From positions 98,555-162,554 of the forward strand of contig UBXV01000041.1 of NCBI GenBank assembly GCA_900469625.1: 64,000 nt of DNA, given 5' to 3'. Positions 36,057-45,454 of the stretch are shown here, one piece after another (the first letter of the stretch is position 1; each line of letters starts with the position of its first letter). This DNA comes from Hyphomicrobiales bacterium (lineage in GTDB: Bacteria > Pseudomonadota > Alphaproteobacteria > Rhizobiales > Rhizobiaceae). The notes beneath the pieces are model-generated. The model saw nothing but the letters and a program-made list of their open reading frames with translations. It made no database searches and was not told the DNA's origin. Made by a program: the position numbers and the translations under genes.

Positions 36057-36643
36057 GTTGGTACGCAATCAAGACCCGATCGGGAACACAGCGTCTGGCA
36101 GTGCCGCGCGTCGGCGAGACCGAGGAGCGCAAGGGCGAATTCATCATCGAGCGCAATCTCCGCGACGCCGATTTTGAGATCTTCATGCCCTCGTTCCGCA
36201 AGGACATCAAACACCACCGGACCAAGGAACTGATCGAGCGCCGTTTCGCTATGATTGTCGGCTATTCGCTCGTCTACCTGCCGACACGGGATTTCTACCG
36301 GCTTTCACGGGTTGACGGTGTGACCGCGATCCTGGGTGTCGCCGGCTGCCCGCTGCGCATATCCGACTTCGATGTCGACATGCTGCGTGACGCCGAAGCA
36401 ATGGCGGGCTCAGCTCTGCAGCGGGAGCGTGACGCGCGCAAGAAGCGGAGCCGCAAGGAACTGCAGGAGGAATTCCCGCGGTCGACAGTCGTTCGTGTCG
36501 CTCCAGAACATCGCCTCGTCGGGGGCATGCTCGCGTCGGTCCTCGATGTCACCGGCCGTAACACAGTCAAAGCTGTGGTTGATTATCTCGGCGGTCTTGT
36601 TCATGTCGATCTTCCGCTTGAACTGATCGATAAAGTCGCTTAG
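36053..36643 (+). CDS. NusG/RfaH-family transcription antitermination factor
   Basis: The 196-residue protein has an N-terminal NGN-like domain (about 1-110): SWYAIKTRSGTQRLA, EIFMPSFRKDIKHHRT, FAMIVGYSLVYLPTRDFYRLSRVDGVTAIL, and a C-terminal KOW-like segment (about 150-196: RLVGGMLASVLDVTGRN...GGLVHVDLPLELI). It is the last early gene before the late operon, the place of gene Q in lambda, so it may let RNA polymerase read through into late genes. The host NusG gene is elsewhere. Confidence 0.82.
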   Translation: MSWYAIKTRSGTQRLAVPRVGETEERKGEFIIERNLRDADFEIFMPSFRKDIKHHRTKELIERRFAMIVGYSLVYLPTRDFYRLSRVDGVTAILGVAGCPLRISDFDVDMLRDAEAMAGSALQRERDARKKRSRKELQEEFPRSTVVRVAPEHRLVGGMLASVLDVTGRNTVKAVVDYLGGLVHVDLPLELIDKVA

Positions 36644-36766
36644 AATCGCTGCATTCTTTGGTGATTTGCAGGCTGTTCTGATTGCGGACCTCGATTAGAG
36701 GGAAAACTCGCCGGGCCTTAGGGAGGGTGTCACCGCCTCCCGCTTTGGCCAGATATTGCCAATTTT

Positions 36767-37375
36767 CTAGGTTTTAAACATGTCGCCTAAGTCAAACGGC
36801 TTTAGGTCGATCCCAGGAAAGCGCTTCTGTTTCGGTACTGCGCTCCACATTTCCATTAGGGCATCCTTGTTCCGCCATACTGGTTCCGTGACTTCGTAAG
36901 TGCCGCTTTCCTTGTTGGGAACTACCGAGACAATTTCCTTCCTTTTCAGTCCTGGGTGTGTCCAGAATTGCACGAACCGCTGGCTACCGGCTCGGATAAT
37001 CCAGACCAATTGATCGCGCTCTTCAGTTGAAAGAGTCGAGAGGTTCTCCGCGATCAAGGAATTCGTGTTCGCGATGTCCGAAAGAATCTGCTTTTGCTGC
37101 CGGTGAATGGCAAGCTTCTCAGTGAACTTTCCTATGAGATAGCTGCAGGCGCTGACGAAAAGCACGACGCCCCCCCAAAGCACCATCAGCACGGCTACCA
37201 CCCTGATCAGTACAATCGGTGCTACAGCTTTTTCAATACCATCAAAGTATCCACCAGGGTTCCAATGTAGTAGCGCGAGTGCACTCACGCCGAACAACGC
37301 AATCATCCATGCGCTCCTCACAGTGATTGCCAAGATGTTCGCTATTACTGTGAGAATCCCCTGTAGTGCTTCCAT
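36767..37375 (-). CDS. SieB-like superinfection exclusion membrane protein candidate
   Basis: A 202-residue protein with two N-terminal transmembrane segments (about 10-35 and 50-82), a basic loop, and a cytoplasmic tail including LSTLSTEERDQLVWIIRAG, the sort of layout seen in the SieB family, which aborts infection by related phages. Minus-strand orientation between early and late plus-strand genes fits a lysogenically expressed cargo gene. The family call is by architecture only. Confidence 0.55.
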   Translation of the reverse strand: MEALQGILTVIANILAITVRSAWMIALFGVSALALLHWNPGGYFDGIEKAVAPIVLIRVVAVLMVLWGGVVLFVSACSYLIGKFTEKLAIHRQQKQILSDIANTNSLIAENLSTLSTEERDQLVWIIRAGSQRFVQFWTHPGLKRKEIVSVVPNKESGTYEVTEPVWRNKDALMEMWSAVPKQKRFPGIDLKPFDLGDMFKT

Positions 37376-37816
37376 TTGACCGCCTCCGAAAGCAATGTCT
37401 CATATACGGGTGGCAACTGCAATTTGAGATTGGAGCTCGTAAAACAGGCTCGCCAAGGCTGCCATCTGTGCGCCAGAGATTCAGCGTCACTGGTCGTGGC
37501 GACCTAGGCCCCCTGCCAGAAAGGTGAGGGTCTGGTGGCAATTTCGGTAGGGGTTCCCGCCGCGAGAAGTGATGGTAGCATCGCTGCGGCCCTGATCTCC
37601 AACGCCCGGAGCGACGGCGGGATGTAGTCGACATTATGTGGAGGGCAGGGCCTGGGCAAGCGCGACCACCCAACGACCGCTGTCTATGCGCAGGGTGGTC
37701 GCCTTCAATTTCGCATAATCCGAACGGGTTAGAAATCCACTTTCGTACACGCCGCGTTCTCACGTCGTTCGGCGCGATTTAGCGATTAAACTATCAGTTA
37801 ACTTTCAGGGTTTTCC
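37376..37816. other. Intergenic region without a supported gene
   Basis: About 440 bases between the SieB-like gene and the phage tRNA. No reading frame with credible composition or ribosome site is seen on either strand. It must contain the promoter of the minus-strand SieB-like gene near its left end, and an A/T-rich stretch close to the tRNA could hold a tRNA or late promoter. Confidence 0.5.
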
Positions 37817-37893
37817 GTCGGAGTATAGCAGCCCGGTAGCTCGCCAGCCTCATAAGCTGTAGGTCGCAGGTTCGAATCCTGTCTCCGCAACCA
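37817..37893 (+). tRNA. Phage-borne initiator-like tRNA (anticodon CAT), partly degenerate
   Basis: A 77-base cloverleaf that aligns throughout with tRNA-fMet: D-arm AGCAGCCCGGTAGCTCG, anticodon loop CTCATAA, variable AGGTC, T-loop TTCGAAT and encoded ACCA. Departures: pairs 1-72 (G/A), 2-71 (T/C), 10-25 and 27-43 are mismatched and the three G:C pairs of the initiator anticodon stem read A-T, G-C, C-G. It may be a working tRNA, a tRNA-Ile2-like CAT tRNA, or a relic. Confidence 0.6.
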
Positions 37894-38165
37894 AATCCCA
37901 GTGGCCCGTAGCTAACACGCCGGGGAGCCAGGCCGCTGTCGCAGCGAGAGCGAAGGTTCGGGGCCCGCCCAACAGAAGCCGTTCGCCAGTTAGGCTGCGT
38001 GGCCGGAAGGAAGACAAGCGGGAAGCCAACCGCACGTCGAGGCACCAGGAGCACCCAAGCCCGCTGTAAGCTCTCGGGGCGTAAACGAGAGGCGGAGGTC
38101 TGCAAGCCTCCACAACCATTCATGAAGCGCCTACTATATCCTCCTAGTCACAATAGGGGGACCCG

Positions 38166-38387
38166 ATGAACGACAACGATGAATTCGTGACGCACCTGAA
38201 GTGTGATGTTGAATTGAACATCACCGGTCCAGTGCTCGCGCTCGTGAATAAGCGGGTTGCTGCGGTGCTGCGATCTTTGGCCGACCGTCTCGAAAAGGAC
38301 GAGTTCGAAGACGGCTTTCATCCGGTTAACGATGAGAATGGCGACAAGGTCGGAGAGCTTTACGTCGACTATTCGGAGGGGACGTAG
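38166..38387 (+). CDS. Small phage protein
   Basis: A 73-residue acidic protein (ELNITGPVLALVNKRVAAVLRSLADRLEKDEFEDGF) with GGGGGA upstream. It is the first plus-strand frame after the tRNA. No family recognised. The 270 bases between the tRNA and this gene show nothing else that I can identify. Confidence 0.65.
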   Translation: MNDNDEFVTHLKCDVELNITGPVLALVNKRVAAVLRSLADRLEKDEFEDGFHPVNDENGDKVGELYVDYSEGT

Positions 38388-38521
38388 GTCACAACGTCCA
38401 TCGGCCGAACGCGTTGCTGATCCCGCATGCCTGAATAGGGAGCCGGACCTATGGCCCGGTTCTCCGATGTCTCAACTTGTGCCCTTAGGAGAGGGTAGAG
38501 GTTGCGACACCGCACCGATGA

Positions 38522-38857
38522 TTAGTTCGCTTGTCCGTTCACGGCGATGAATACCGGCGGGTTTTCAACGATTTCGACAAGATTTCGCAGGTCGTAAGGA
38601 ACGTGCCCTTGCTCAAGGGTCGGAGCGGGTAGCGGCATTTGTGTGAAGATCTGCAGCATCTCGGGGCCTGGAGGCGCGGCAAACCCTGGTGCCATTCTCG
38701 GGGCAATAAGTCGTAGCGGCCGTCGGGTTCTCCGGTCAGGTGTTTCTATCCAGATTGGTGCGATCCATGCCCTGTTCTGCCACTCGACATAGTCGACCCG
38801 CATGATTGCCCCGCCCATCGGCATAAGTATCTGACCGGCGATTACTATCTCTTCCAT
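38522..38857 (-). CDS. Small phage protein of unknown function
   Basis: A 111-residue proline-rich protein (MEEIVIAGQILMPMGGAIMRV, WIAPIWIETPDRRTRRPLRL) with GAGG upstream of the chosen ATG. The frame extends further upstream only as a shadow of the divergent metallopeptidase gene. Divergent start 13 bases from that gene. Function unknown. Confidence 0.55.
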   Translation of the reverse strand: MEEIVIAGQILMPMGGAIMRVDYVEWQNRAWIAPIWIETPDRRTRRPLRLIAPRMAPGFAAPPGPEMLQIFTQMPLPAPTLEQGHVPYDLRNLVEIVENPPVFIAVNGQAN

Positions 38858-38869
38858 ATCGGCCCTCTG

Positions 38870-39547
38870 ATGTTTGTGTTCGACGCACGATCGCTTGGAA
38901 GTGATACGCAAGCAAGTGGTGATTGGATGCGCCCACAACCGCCATCGGAAATCTTCGAGGACTTCAGCGGATGCGCCTTCGTGGCCGCTCCTGAACTCGA
39001 AGCATGGGCCCGAGACACCTTCATCGATCCGGACAGCGACATGTTCAACCCGGATCACGCTCACCTCATCCCGGCAACCCTTGGCATGCTGTGGACCACG
39101 GTGGCGAACAACAAGAAGGGCCGCACCGTCATCGGCCAAGCCGAGATGGGACAGCCTGCTGGCATGATGGGCAAGTGGGCCCGGGCGAGAGCAGAGGCGC
39201 AAGTCCTCGGTTGGTTCGGCTCAGTCCCCGATTTCATCATCACGATAGACGCCAACTTCTGGATGTCGGCCAGTGATGCACAAGCCTGCGCTCTGATGGA
39301 GCATGAGCTTTCACACTGCGCCCAGGAGCTTGACGACTACGGCACCCCGAAGTTCCGCAAGAGCACAGGCCTACCGGTCTACACAATGCGCTCCCATGAC
39401 GTGGAAGCATTCATCGGTGTAGCCGCTCGGTACGGTGCAGTAGAGGCAGGCGTGAAGGAATTGGTCGAGGCGCTATCCAAGCCGCCTTTGATGACCGCGG
39501 ACTTAATTGGCTGTGCATGCGGGACCTGCCAGGCTCGCGCCGCCTGA
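38870..39547 (+). CDS. Putative phage metallopeptidase
   Basis: The 225-residue protein has the zinc-site pattern MEHELSHCAQELDDYGTPKF and RSHDVEAFIGVAARYG, the signature of the putative phage metallopeptidase family often placed near terminase genes. HELSH supplies two histidines and the catalytic glutamate. The role in the phage cycle is unknown. An alternative start at MRPQPP (residue 20) is possible. Confidence 0.8.
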   Translation: MFVFDARSLGSDTQASGDWMRPQPPSEIFEDFSGCAFVAAPELEAWARDTFIDPDSDMFNPDHAHLIPATLGMLWTTVANNKKGRTVIGQAEMGQPAGMMGKWARARAEAQVLGWFGSVPDFIITIDANFWMSASDAQACALMEHELSHCAQELDDYGTPKFRKSTGLPVYTMRSHDVEAFIGVAARYGAVEAGVKELVEALSKPPLMTADLIGCACGTCQARAA

Positions 39548-39572
39548 TCCCTGATGGTGTCCTGATAGAGCT

Positions 39573-40037
39573 ATGGCTAGAGCTAAACTTACACACGAGC
39601 AGCAGACCTTTGTTGTCCAGTCGCTGGCTTGCTTCGATAGCCCGTCGGTCGTCGCCGCTGCACTCAAGAAGGATTACTCGGTCGTTCTCACGCCACAGGC
39701 GATCGAAGCATACGACCCGAACAAGAAGGCCGGCGCTCGCTTGGCTGAAAAGTGGAAGCTCCTGTTCGAGGAGACCCGCAAGACGTTTCTGGAAGACACC
39801 GCCTCGATCGCAATCAGCCACCGCGCCGTTCGGTTGCGGGCACTGCAGCGCATGGCGGAGAAGGCAGAGAACTCGGGCAACATGGTCTTGGCCTCGTCAT
39901 TGTTGAAGCAGGCGGCGGAAGAGGTGGGCAACGCCTACACCAACCGCCGCGAACTGACGGGGAAGGACGGAAAGGATCTGCCGGTTCCGGTATCACCGGT
40001 CACGATCTTCCAGTTACCCGACAATGGCAGGAGCTGA
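39573..40037 (+). CDS. Small terminase subunit-like protein (DUF2280)
   Basis: The 154-residue protein resembles DUF2280, with LTHEQQTFVVQSLACFDSPSVVAAALKKDY and a HTH-like N-terminus followed by long helices. It lies directly before and overlaps (14 bases) the large terminase gene, the standard place of the DNA-recognising small subunit of the packaging motor. Confidence 0.88.
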   Translation: MARAKLTHEQQTFVVQSLACFDSPSVVAAALKKDYSVVLTPQAIEAYDPNKKAGARLAEKWKLLFEETRKTFLEDTASIAISHRAVRLRALQRMAEKAENSGNMVLASSLLKQAAEEVGNAYTNRRELTGKDGKDLPVPVSPVTIFQLPDNGRS

Positions 40038-41427
40038 GCAAGGGCAGGGCGCCCAGATAATCATCCGGCCGCAGGCTGGCCCGCAGACGCAGTTCCTTGG
40101 CTCGGCAGCTGATATCGCCATCTACGGCGGCTCGGCAGGTGGCGGCAAGACATGGGCACTGCTCATGGAGCCGCTGCGCCATGTCGCGAACCCTCAGTTC
40201 GGCGCGGTATTTTTCCGCCGGTCGACGGTGCAGGTCCGAAACGAGGGTGGTCTATGGGATGAGAGCGAGAAGCTCTATCCCTCGATCGGCGCGGTACCGA
40301 AAGAGCATGTGCTGCAGTGGAATTTCCCGGCCGGCGCCTCGGTATCGTTCGCTCACCTTGAGCACGACAAGACGGTCCTGAACTGGCAGGGCTCGCAGAT
40401 CCCGCTGATCTGCTTCGACGAGCTCACGCACTTCAGCGCCAAGCAGTTCTGGTACATGGTCTCGCGTAACCGTTCGATGTGCGGGGTGCGCCCGTACATC
40501 AGAGCCACCTGCAACCCGGACGCAGATAGCTGGGTCGCCGAGTTCATTTCTTGGTGGATCAACCAAGACACCGGTCTGCCGATCCCGGAACGGGCCGGCA
40601 AGCTTCGTTGGTTCGTCCGCATCGGTGACACCATCGTTTGGGCGGATGAGCCGGCAGAGTTGTCGGGCTACATCAATCCGCTCGACGGCGCGCCGATCCC
40701 GCCGAAGTCGGTGACCTTCGTCCCGGCGAAGCTGACGGACAACGCGGCGCTGATGGCGGCCGACCCCGGCTACCTCGCCAACCTGATGGCCCTGCCAACG
40801 GTTGAGCGCGAGCGCCTCCTCGGTGGCAACTGGAAGATACGGCCGGCGGCTGGGCTCTTGTTTCGCCGTGACTGGTGCGAGGTCGTCTCGACTATTCCCG
40901 CCGGCGTTGTCCGATGGATGCGTGGTTGGGATATCGCCGCCACGCCGAAGACGGAAAGCAACGACCCGGACGCCACGGCAGGCACGAAGATCGGAAAGCT
41001 GTCTGATGGCCGATACATCGTCGCGCATCACACGTCGGACTTCCAGTCCCCGTCGGGCGTCGAGAGGCTAATCAAGAACACGGCATCCAGCGACGGCGAC
41101 GATGTCCACATCTCGCTGCCTCAGGACCCAGGGCAGGCGGGCAAGTCTCAGGTAGCGAGCATGACCAAGATGCTCGCAGGTTACACAGTCAGGGCAACGC
41201 CCGAATCCGGCGACAAGGTTACTCGCTTTAGCCCGTTCTCTGCCCAGGCCGAGGCGGGCAATGTGTTGGTCCTCAAGGGGCCGTGGAACGAAGCATGGTT
41301 CTCCTCATTGGAGGGCTTCCCCGAAGCAACCCACGATGACGACGCGGATAGCACTAGCAGAGCCTTCAACGCACTGCTGAATGAGCCCGTCCAAGCGGCC
41401 ATGTTTCTATCGAAGAGGCACCGATGA
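40024..41427 (+). CDS. terL: Terminase large subunit
   Basis: The 467-residue packaging ATPase/nuclease has Walker A YGGSAGGGKTWALL (about residue 38), Walker B LICFDELTHF, and an RNase H-type nuclease domain with Asp in MRGWDIAATPKTES and a late acidic DDDADS. It cuts concatemers and pumps DNA into the prohead. Tightly linked to the portal gene by a four-base overlap. Confidence 0.95.
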   Translation: MAGAEQGQGAQIIIRPQAGPQTQFLGSAADIAIYGGSAGGGKTWALLMEPLRHVANPQFGAVFFRRSTVQVRNEGGLWDESEKLYPSIGAVPKEHVLQWNFPAGASVSFAHLEHDKTVLNWQGSQIPLICFDELTHFSAKQFWYMVSRNRSMCGVRPYIRATCNPDADSWVAEFISWWINQDTGLPIPERAGKLRWFVRIGDTIVWADEPAELSGYINPLDGAPIPPKSVTFVPAKLTDNAALMAADPGYLANLMALPTVERERLLGGNWKIRPAAGLLFRRDWCEVVSTIPAGVVRWMRGWDIAATPKTESNDPDATAGTKIGKLSDGRYIVAHHTSDFQSPSGVERLIKNTASSDGDDVHISLPQDPGQAGKSQVASMTKMLAGYTVRATPESGDKVTRFSPFSAQAEAGNVLVLKGPWNEAWFSSLEGFPEATHDDDADSTSRAFNALLNEPVQAAMFLSKRHR

Positions 41428-42794
41428 ACCGTATGCGATTGGTGGTGAACAATGCCACGCGTCGGCTCGGCGCCATGTTCCCGGGCTTCTTCCCGGACGC
41501 CAAGCACGATCATTACAAGGATTTCGGCTATCCGACCGCACTGACGTTCGAACAGCTCTACGGCATGTATTCCCGCAACGGCATCGCCGCGGCGGGAGTG
41601 AACAAGACCGTGCTCAAGACCTGGCAGGACAACCCGTTCCTGCTTGAGAAGGAGCGTGACGGGTCCGAGGTCGGTGAGGCTGACGAGACCACGCTCGAAC
41701 AGCAGATCCGCCAGCGCTTTGACGATCTCCGTCTCTGGCAGAGGCTGGCGGAAGCCGATGGCATGTCGATGGTGGGCGACTACGCGGGCGTGATCCTTCG
41801 TTTTGCCGACAACAAGCGGCTCGATCAGCCGGTCGATCGGGTGTCAGGTGGACTGAACGGTCTGGTCGAGATCATCCCGGCATGGGAAGGCCAGCTGACC
41901 GTCTCCCAGTGGGACACCGACGAAACGTCAGATGGTTACGGCCATCCGAAAATGTACCAGTTCAACGAGGCCGCAGTCGACGACAAGCAGCAGCCGCGGA
42001 ATTTCATCGTCCATCCCGACCGTGTCGTCATCTGGTCGAAGAACGGTACGGTGCACGGCAAGTCTATCCTCGAGGCGGGTTTCAACGACCTGCTGACGAT
42101 GGAGAAGGTCAGTGGCGCCGGCGGCGAGGGGTTCTGGAAGAACGCCAAGTCTGCCCCGGTCCTTCAGGTTGACCCTGAGGCCAAGCTTGCCGAGATGGCC
42201 CGAATGATGGGCGTCCCGCTCGACGAGCTCGTCGACAAGATGAACGACCAGGTCGAGGACTGGCAGAAGGGCTTTGACAAGCTGCTGATGGTCCAAGGCA
42301 TGGAAGCCAAGACCCTTGGCATCACGTTGCCATCGCCCGAGCATTTCTTTGCGATCGCCCTGCAGGCCTTCGCCGCCTCGATCAACATGCCGGTCAAGAT
42401 CCTCGTGGGCATGCAGACCGGTGAGAGGGCCAGCAAGGAAGACGCTGAAGAATGGGCGCTGACGAACATGTCGCGCCGGACGAACTACGTCATCCCGAAT
42501 ATCCGCGCGCTCGTGCAGCGCCTGGTGCGCGTCGGCATCCTGCCCCAGCGTGACTGGTTCGTCGATTGGACCGACCTGACCGAAAGCTCGATGTCCGAGA
42601 AGATCGATCGAGCCAGCAAGATGGCCGAAACCAACCAGAAGATGGGCACCGGCGTCATCGTCTTCACCGACGAGGAGATCCGCGCCGTCGTTGGCTACGA
42701 GCCGTTGTCGGATGCCGACAAGTTCGCGAACGAGCCGACGGACGATGAAACCCGCGACGCTCTCGGCACCAAACCGGAGGACACCGAAGAATGA
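41424..42794 (+). CDS. Portal protein (DUF1073 family)
   Basis: The 456-residue protein matches the DUF1073 portal type: DFGYPTALTFEQLYGMYSRNGIAAAGVNKT near the N-terminus and NMPVKILVGMQTGERASKEDAEEW in the second half. It forms the dodecameric DNA gate of the head. Overlaps terL and the next gene by four bases. Confidence 0.93.
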   Translation: MNRMRLVVNNATRRLGAMFPGFFPDAKHDHYKDFGYPTALTFEQLYGMYSRNGIAAAGVNKTVLKTWQDNPFLLEKERDGSEVGEADETTLEQQIRQRFDDLRLWQRLAEADGMSMVGDYAGVILRFADNKRLDQPVDRVSGGLNGLVEIIPAWEGQLTVSQWDTDETSDGYGHPKMYQFNEAAVDDKQQPRNFIVHPDRVVIWSKNGTVHGKSILEAGFNDLLTMEKVSGAGGEGFWKNAKSAPVLQVDPEAKLAEMARMMGVPLDELVDKMNDQVEDWQKGFDKLLMVQGMEAKTLGITLPSPEHFFAIALQAFAASINMPVKILVGMQTGERASKEDAEEWALTNMSRRTNYVIPNIRALVQRLVRVGILPQRDWFVDWTDLTESSMSEKIDRASKMAETNQKMGTGVIVFTDEEIRAVVGYEPLSDADKFANEPTDDETRDALGTKPEDTEE

Positions 42795-43909
42795 AGCACG
42801 TCCGCGTCAACGTTCGCAGCGTTGCGAACACCAAGGCTGTCCGGAAGGAGAAGCGCAACGGCCGGGACGTCGTCATCGTGCCCAGCGCTACGCTTCCCGA
42901 CAACGTCATCATGAACGGGATCATGTATCCGGCCGACGAGATCGGGAAGAGCTTCGCCGGTCTGAATCGTACGCCGGCCCCGCTTGGCCATCCCATGATC
43001 AACGGCAAGTTCGTCTCGGCCCGCGATCCTGAGGGGATCAACGTCGGCTACATCGGCGCATGGAATGAGAACGTCCGCCGGGAGAACGGTCGCGTCTTCC
43101 TTGACAAGGTGATCGACGTCGAGGTCGCCAACCGCTCGCAGGGCGGAAAGGACGTCCTGGCCGCGATCGAGAAGGGCGAGCCGGTCCACACCTCGACCGG
43201 CCTGCTTGCCAACCTTGAAGCGGTTGCCAACGCCGCCGACCACAAACACATCGCTCGCAACATCGAGTTCGACCATGACGCCATCCTCCTCGGTGAGGTT
43301 GGTGCGGCCACCCCTGAACAGGGCGTCGGCATGTTGGTCAACGCCAAAGGCGAGCAAGAAGAAATCGAGGTCATCAACTCGGCCATTCAAGAGGCGGAGC
43401 GTGACATCGATTGGGCGATGGATTCACTCGCCCGAGCCCTGGAGAAGCGCCAGCGTGCGGGTCTCTTGGACAAACTGAAAGCCGCGATCCTGGAAGCCCT
43501 TGGCATTTCCGAGCGGGAACCCACCACGAACACGAAGGACACTGAGATGCCTGTCACTGACGAGCAGTTCACTGCGCTTTCCGCGAAGGTCGATGCCCTC
43601 TCGGAAGGCTTCAACAAGATCGGGGAGACCGTCACCAACGCCATTACGGCCGCGGTGAAGCCGATCACCGACTCCCACGCGGAGATGGTCGCCAACCAGA
43701 AGGCCAAGGACGACGCCGAGCACGCCGACCTTGTCACCAAGATCGTCAAGGCCAACGTCCTCGACGAGGACACGGCCAAGGCAACCCCGCTCAACACGCT
43801 GCGCGCTCTCGCCAAGTCGGCCGAGCCGGGCAAGGCGGCTCCGCTGAACCCTGCCTTCAAGGGCAACACCAGCGAAAAGCCGGCCTACAAGCTTCCGAAG
43901 GGAGACTGA
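42791..43909 (+). CDS. DUF2213 prohead protease/scaffold protein
   Basis: The 372-residue protein has a DUF2213 domain (about 1-190: PSATLPDNVIMNGIMYPADE, TPAPLGHPMINGKFVSARDP, HKHIARNIEFDHDAILL) and a C-terminal coiled-coil scaffold-like part (about 200-340). DUF2213 proteins are head maturation proteases with built-in scaffold. An internal ATG (DTEMPVTDEQF) could give a separate scaffold product. Confidence 0.85.
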   Translation: MKHVRVNVRSVANTKAVRKEKRNGRDVVIVPSATLPDNVIMNGIMYPADEIGKSFAGLNRTPAPLGHPMINGKFVSARDPEGINVGYIGAWNENVRRENGRVFLDKVIDVEVANRSQGGKDVLAAIEKGEPVHTSTGLLANLEAVANAADHKHIARNIEFDHDAILLGEVGAATPEQGVGMLVNAKGEQEEIEVINSAIQEAERDIDWAMDSLARALEKRQRAGLLDKLKAAILEALGISEREPTTNTKDTEMPVTDEQFTALSAKVDALSEGFNKIGETVTNAITAAVKPITDSHAEMVANQKAKDDAEHADLVTKIVKANVLDEDTAKATPLNTLRALAKSAEPGKAAPLNPAFKGNTSEKPAYKLPKGD

Positions 43910-43912
43910 CCC

Positions 43913-44374
43913 ATGGCCCGCTACAATAAGATCTTCCTCGGCCCCGTCGAAAAGACCAAGCCGCAGGTCAAGGAACTGCTTGCCGCCGCTGCCTTGAAGC
44001 CCGGCCGCATCGTCGTCATCACCTCCGGCAAGTTTGCGCTCGCCGCTGCTACCACCGTCGGCAAGGTCTGGCTGGTCCAGGACAACTACCTCGCCATGAA
44101 GTCCGTCGATACGGACTGGGCGCAGGACAGCACCGCTATCGGTATCGAAATGCAGGACGACCATCTCTATGCCGCCCGCATCGCCAATGGCGTCAATATC
44201 ACGGCTGTCGGCACTCCGCTGACCCCGGGCGCCAGCGGCACCCTCGCCATCGCCGCGCTCTCGGATCTCGTCGTCGCCTATTCCGACGAGGTCTACAACA
44301 ACAACTCTGGCAGTGAACAGCTCATCCGCATCCGGCCCGCCGGAAGCCAGAGCTACCTGTCTGCTGCATCGTAA
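43913..44374 (+). CDS. Head decoration (capsid cement) protein
   Basis: A 153-residue beta-rich protein between the protease/scaffold and the capsid genes, the usual place for a decoration protein. Motifs ALKPGRIVVITSGKFALA and ATTVGKVWLVQDNYLA resemble structural cement proteins of DUF2184/DUF6260-type phages. Confidence 0.75.
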   Translation: MARYNKIFLGPVEKTKPQVKELLAAAALKPGRIVVITSGKFALAAATTVGKVWLVQDNYLAMKSVDTDWAQDSTAIGIEMQDDHLYAARIANGVNITAVGTPLTPGASGTLAIAALSDLVVAYSDEVYNNNSGSEQLIRIRPAGSQSYLSAAS

Positions 44375-44386
44375 GGGGGAATCCAG

Positions 44387-45445
44387 ATGCGCTATTTCGA
44401 CGAACAGCTCGTCACGAATTCCCGACCGCACTCGGTGTGGTGGAATGAGGTGTCGATGGCTCGTGAGCACTTCCACCGTTCGGAAGAAGTGCTGGCGAAC
44501 CTCACCGCCGAGTTCATGGGCAACGCGGCTTCGATCCTCCCGCGAGATGCGTGGCTGGATCTCGACGGTATTACCCGTCGCATTATGCGTGCGGACGAGG
44601 GGCAGGTCTGGATGGCCGACCTGATGCCGCTGGCAAAGGCGGTGAATATCGGCAAGCTCGTCCACCTGAACCGCGTGTCTTCGGACGCAGGTCGCGTTGT
44701 CCGGTCCATGTCTGGCCAGGTCCCGGTGACCATGGATAAGGTCACCTACGACTACCGCGGCACTCCAGTCCCGATCTTCTCCACGGCCTACGGTCGCGAG
44801 TGGCGGGAATGGAATACGCTGCAGTCGGAGAACTTCGACGCACTGTCGGACGACCAGGAAGCCCATACCGCGAAGATCCGACGCGACATGGCCCTCTATG
44901 CCCTCGACGGCGATTCCTCGATCGTCTTCGAAGGCTACACGGCCTACGGCATCCGCACTTCCCCGTATTCCAAGGTCATCAACCTTGGTTCGGCAGTAGG
45001 CGGCGCCAACATCGACCTGACCACGGCTACGGCCGACCAGATCGATGCGTTCTTCTCGGGACCGTTCGGCGCAATGCTGGATGCTAACCTGATCACGGGC
45101 AAGGTGAACCTCTACATCTCGCCTGAGATTGCGCGCGCCTGGGACAAGGCATACTCCGCAGCCGCCGGCTTCAAGCCGGGCACGATCATGGAGTTCGTCG
45201 CCAAGAACCGCCGCATCAACAAGATCGAGGTGTCTTTCGAGCTCTCCGGTAACTCGTTCTTCGGCTTCGTGCCGTCGGCCGATTTCATCCGTCCGCTCGT
45301 CGGCATGGCTGTGAACACGACCGCGATCACCCGCACCAACCCGACCGATAACTATCAGTTCCTCATCATGGGGGCGATGGGCATCGAGATCCGAGCCGAC
45401 ATCAGCGGCAAGTCGGGCGTGTTCTACTCCACCGACATCGACTGA
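44387..45445 (+). CDS. Major capsid protein
   Basis: The 352-residue protein follows the decoration gene and has the features of the HK97-fold capsid proteins that go with DUF1073 portals: RREWREW-like block GREWREWNTLQSENFDALSD, PVTMDKVTYDYRGTPVPIF, and a C-terminal MGAMGIEIRADISGKSG. AGGGGGAA-type ribosome site upstream. A hairpin follows the stop, as often after capsid genes. Confidence 0.9.
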   Translation: MRYFDEQLVTNSRPHSVWWNEVSMAREHFHRSEEVLANLTAEFMGNAASILPRDAWLDLDGITRRIMRADEGQVWMADLMPLAKAVNIGKLVHLNRVSSDAGRVVRSMSGQVPVTMDKVTYDYRGTPVPIFSTAYGREWREWNTLQSENFDALSDDQEAHTAKIRRDMALYALDGDSSIVFEGYTAYGIRTSPYSKVINLGSAVGGANIDLTTATADQIDAFFSGPFGAMLDANLITGKVNLYISPEIARAWDKAYSAAAGFKPGTIMEFVAKNRRINKIEVSFELSGNSFFGFVPSADFIRPLVGMAVNTTAITRTNPTDNYQFLIMGAMGIEIRADISGKSGVFYSTDID

Positions 45446-45454
45446 CCCTCATAG

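Noticed and set aside
38040..38140. A second tRNA after the initiator-like tRNA
   Set aside because: A GGAGG-8-CCTCC hairpin is present but no consistent D-arm, T-loop or CCA end.
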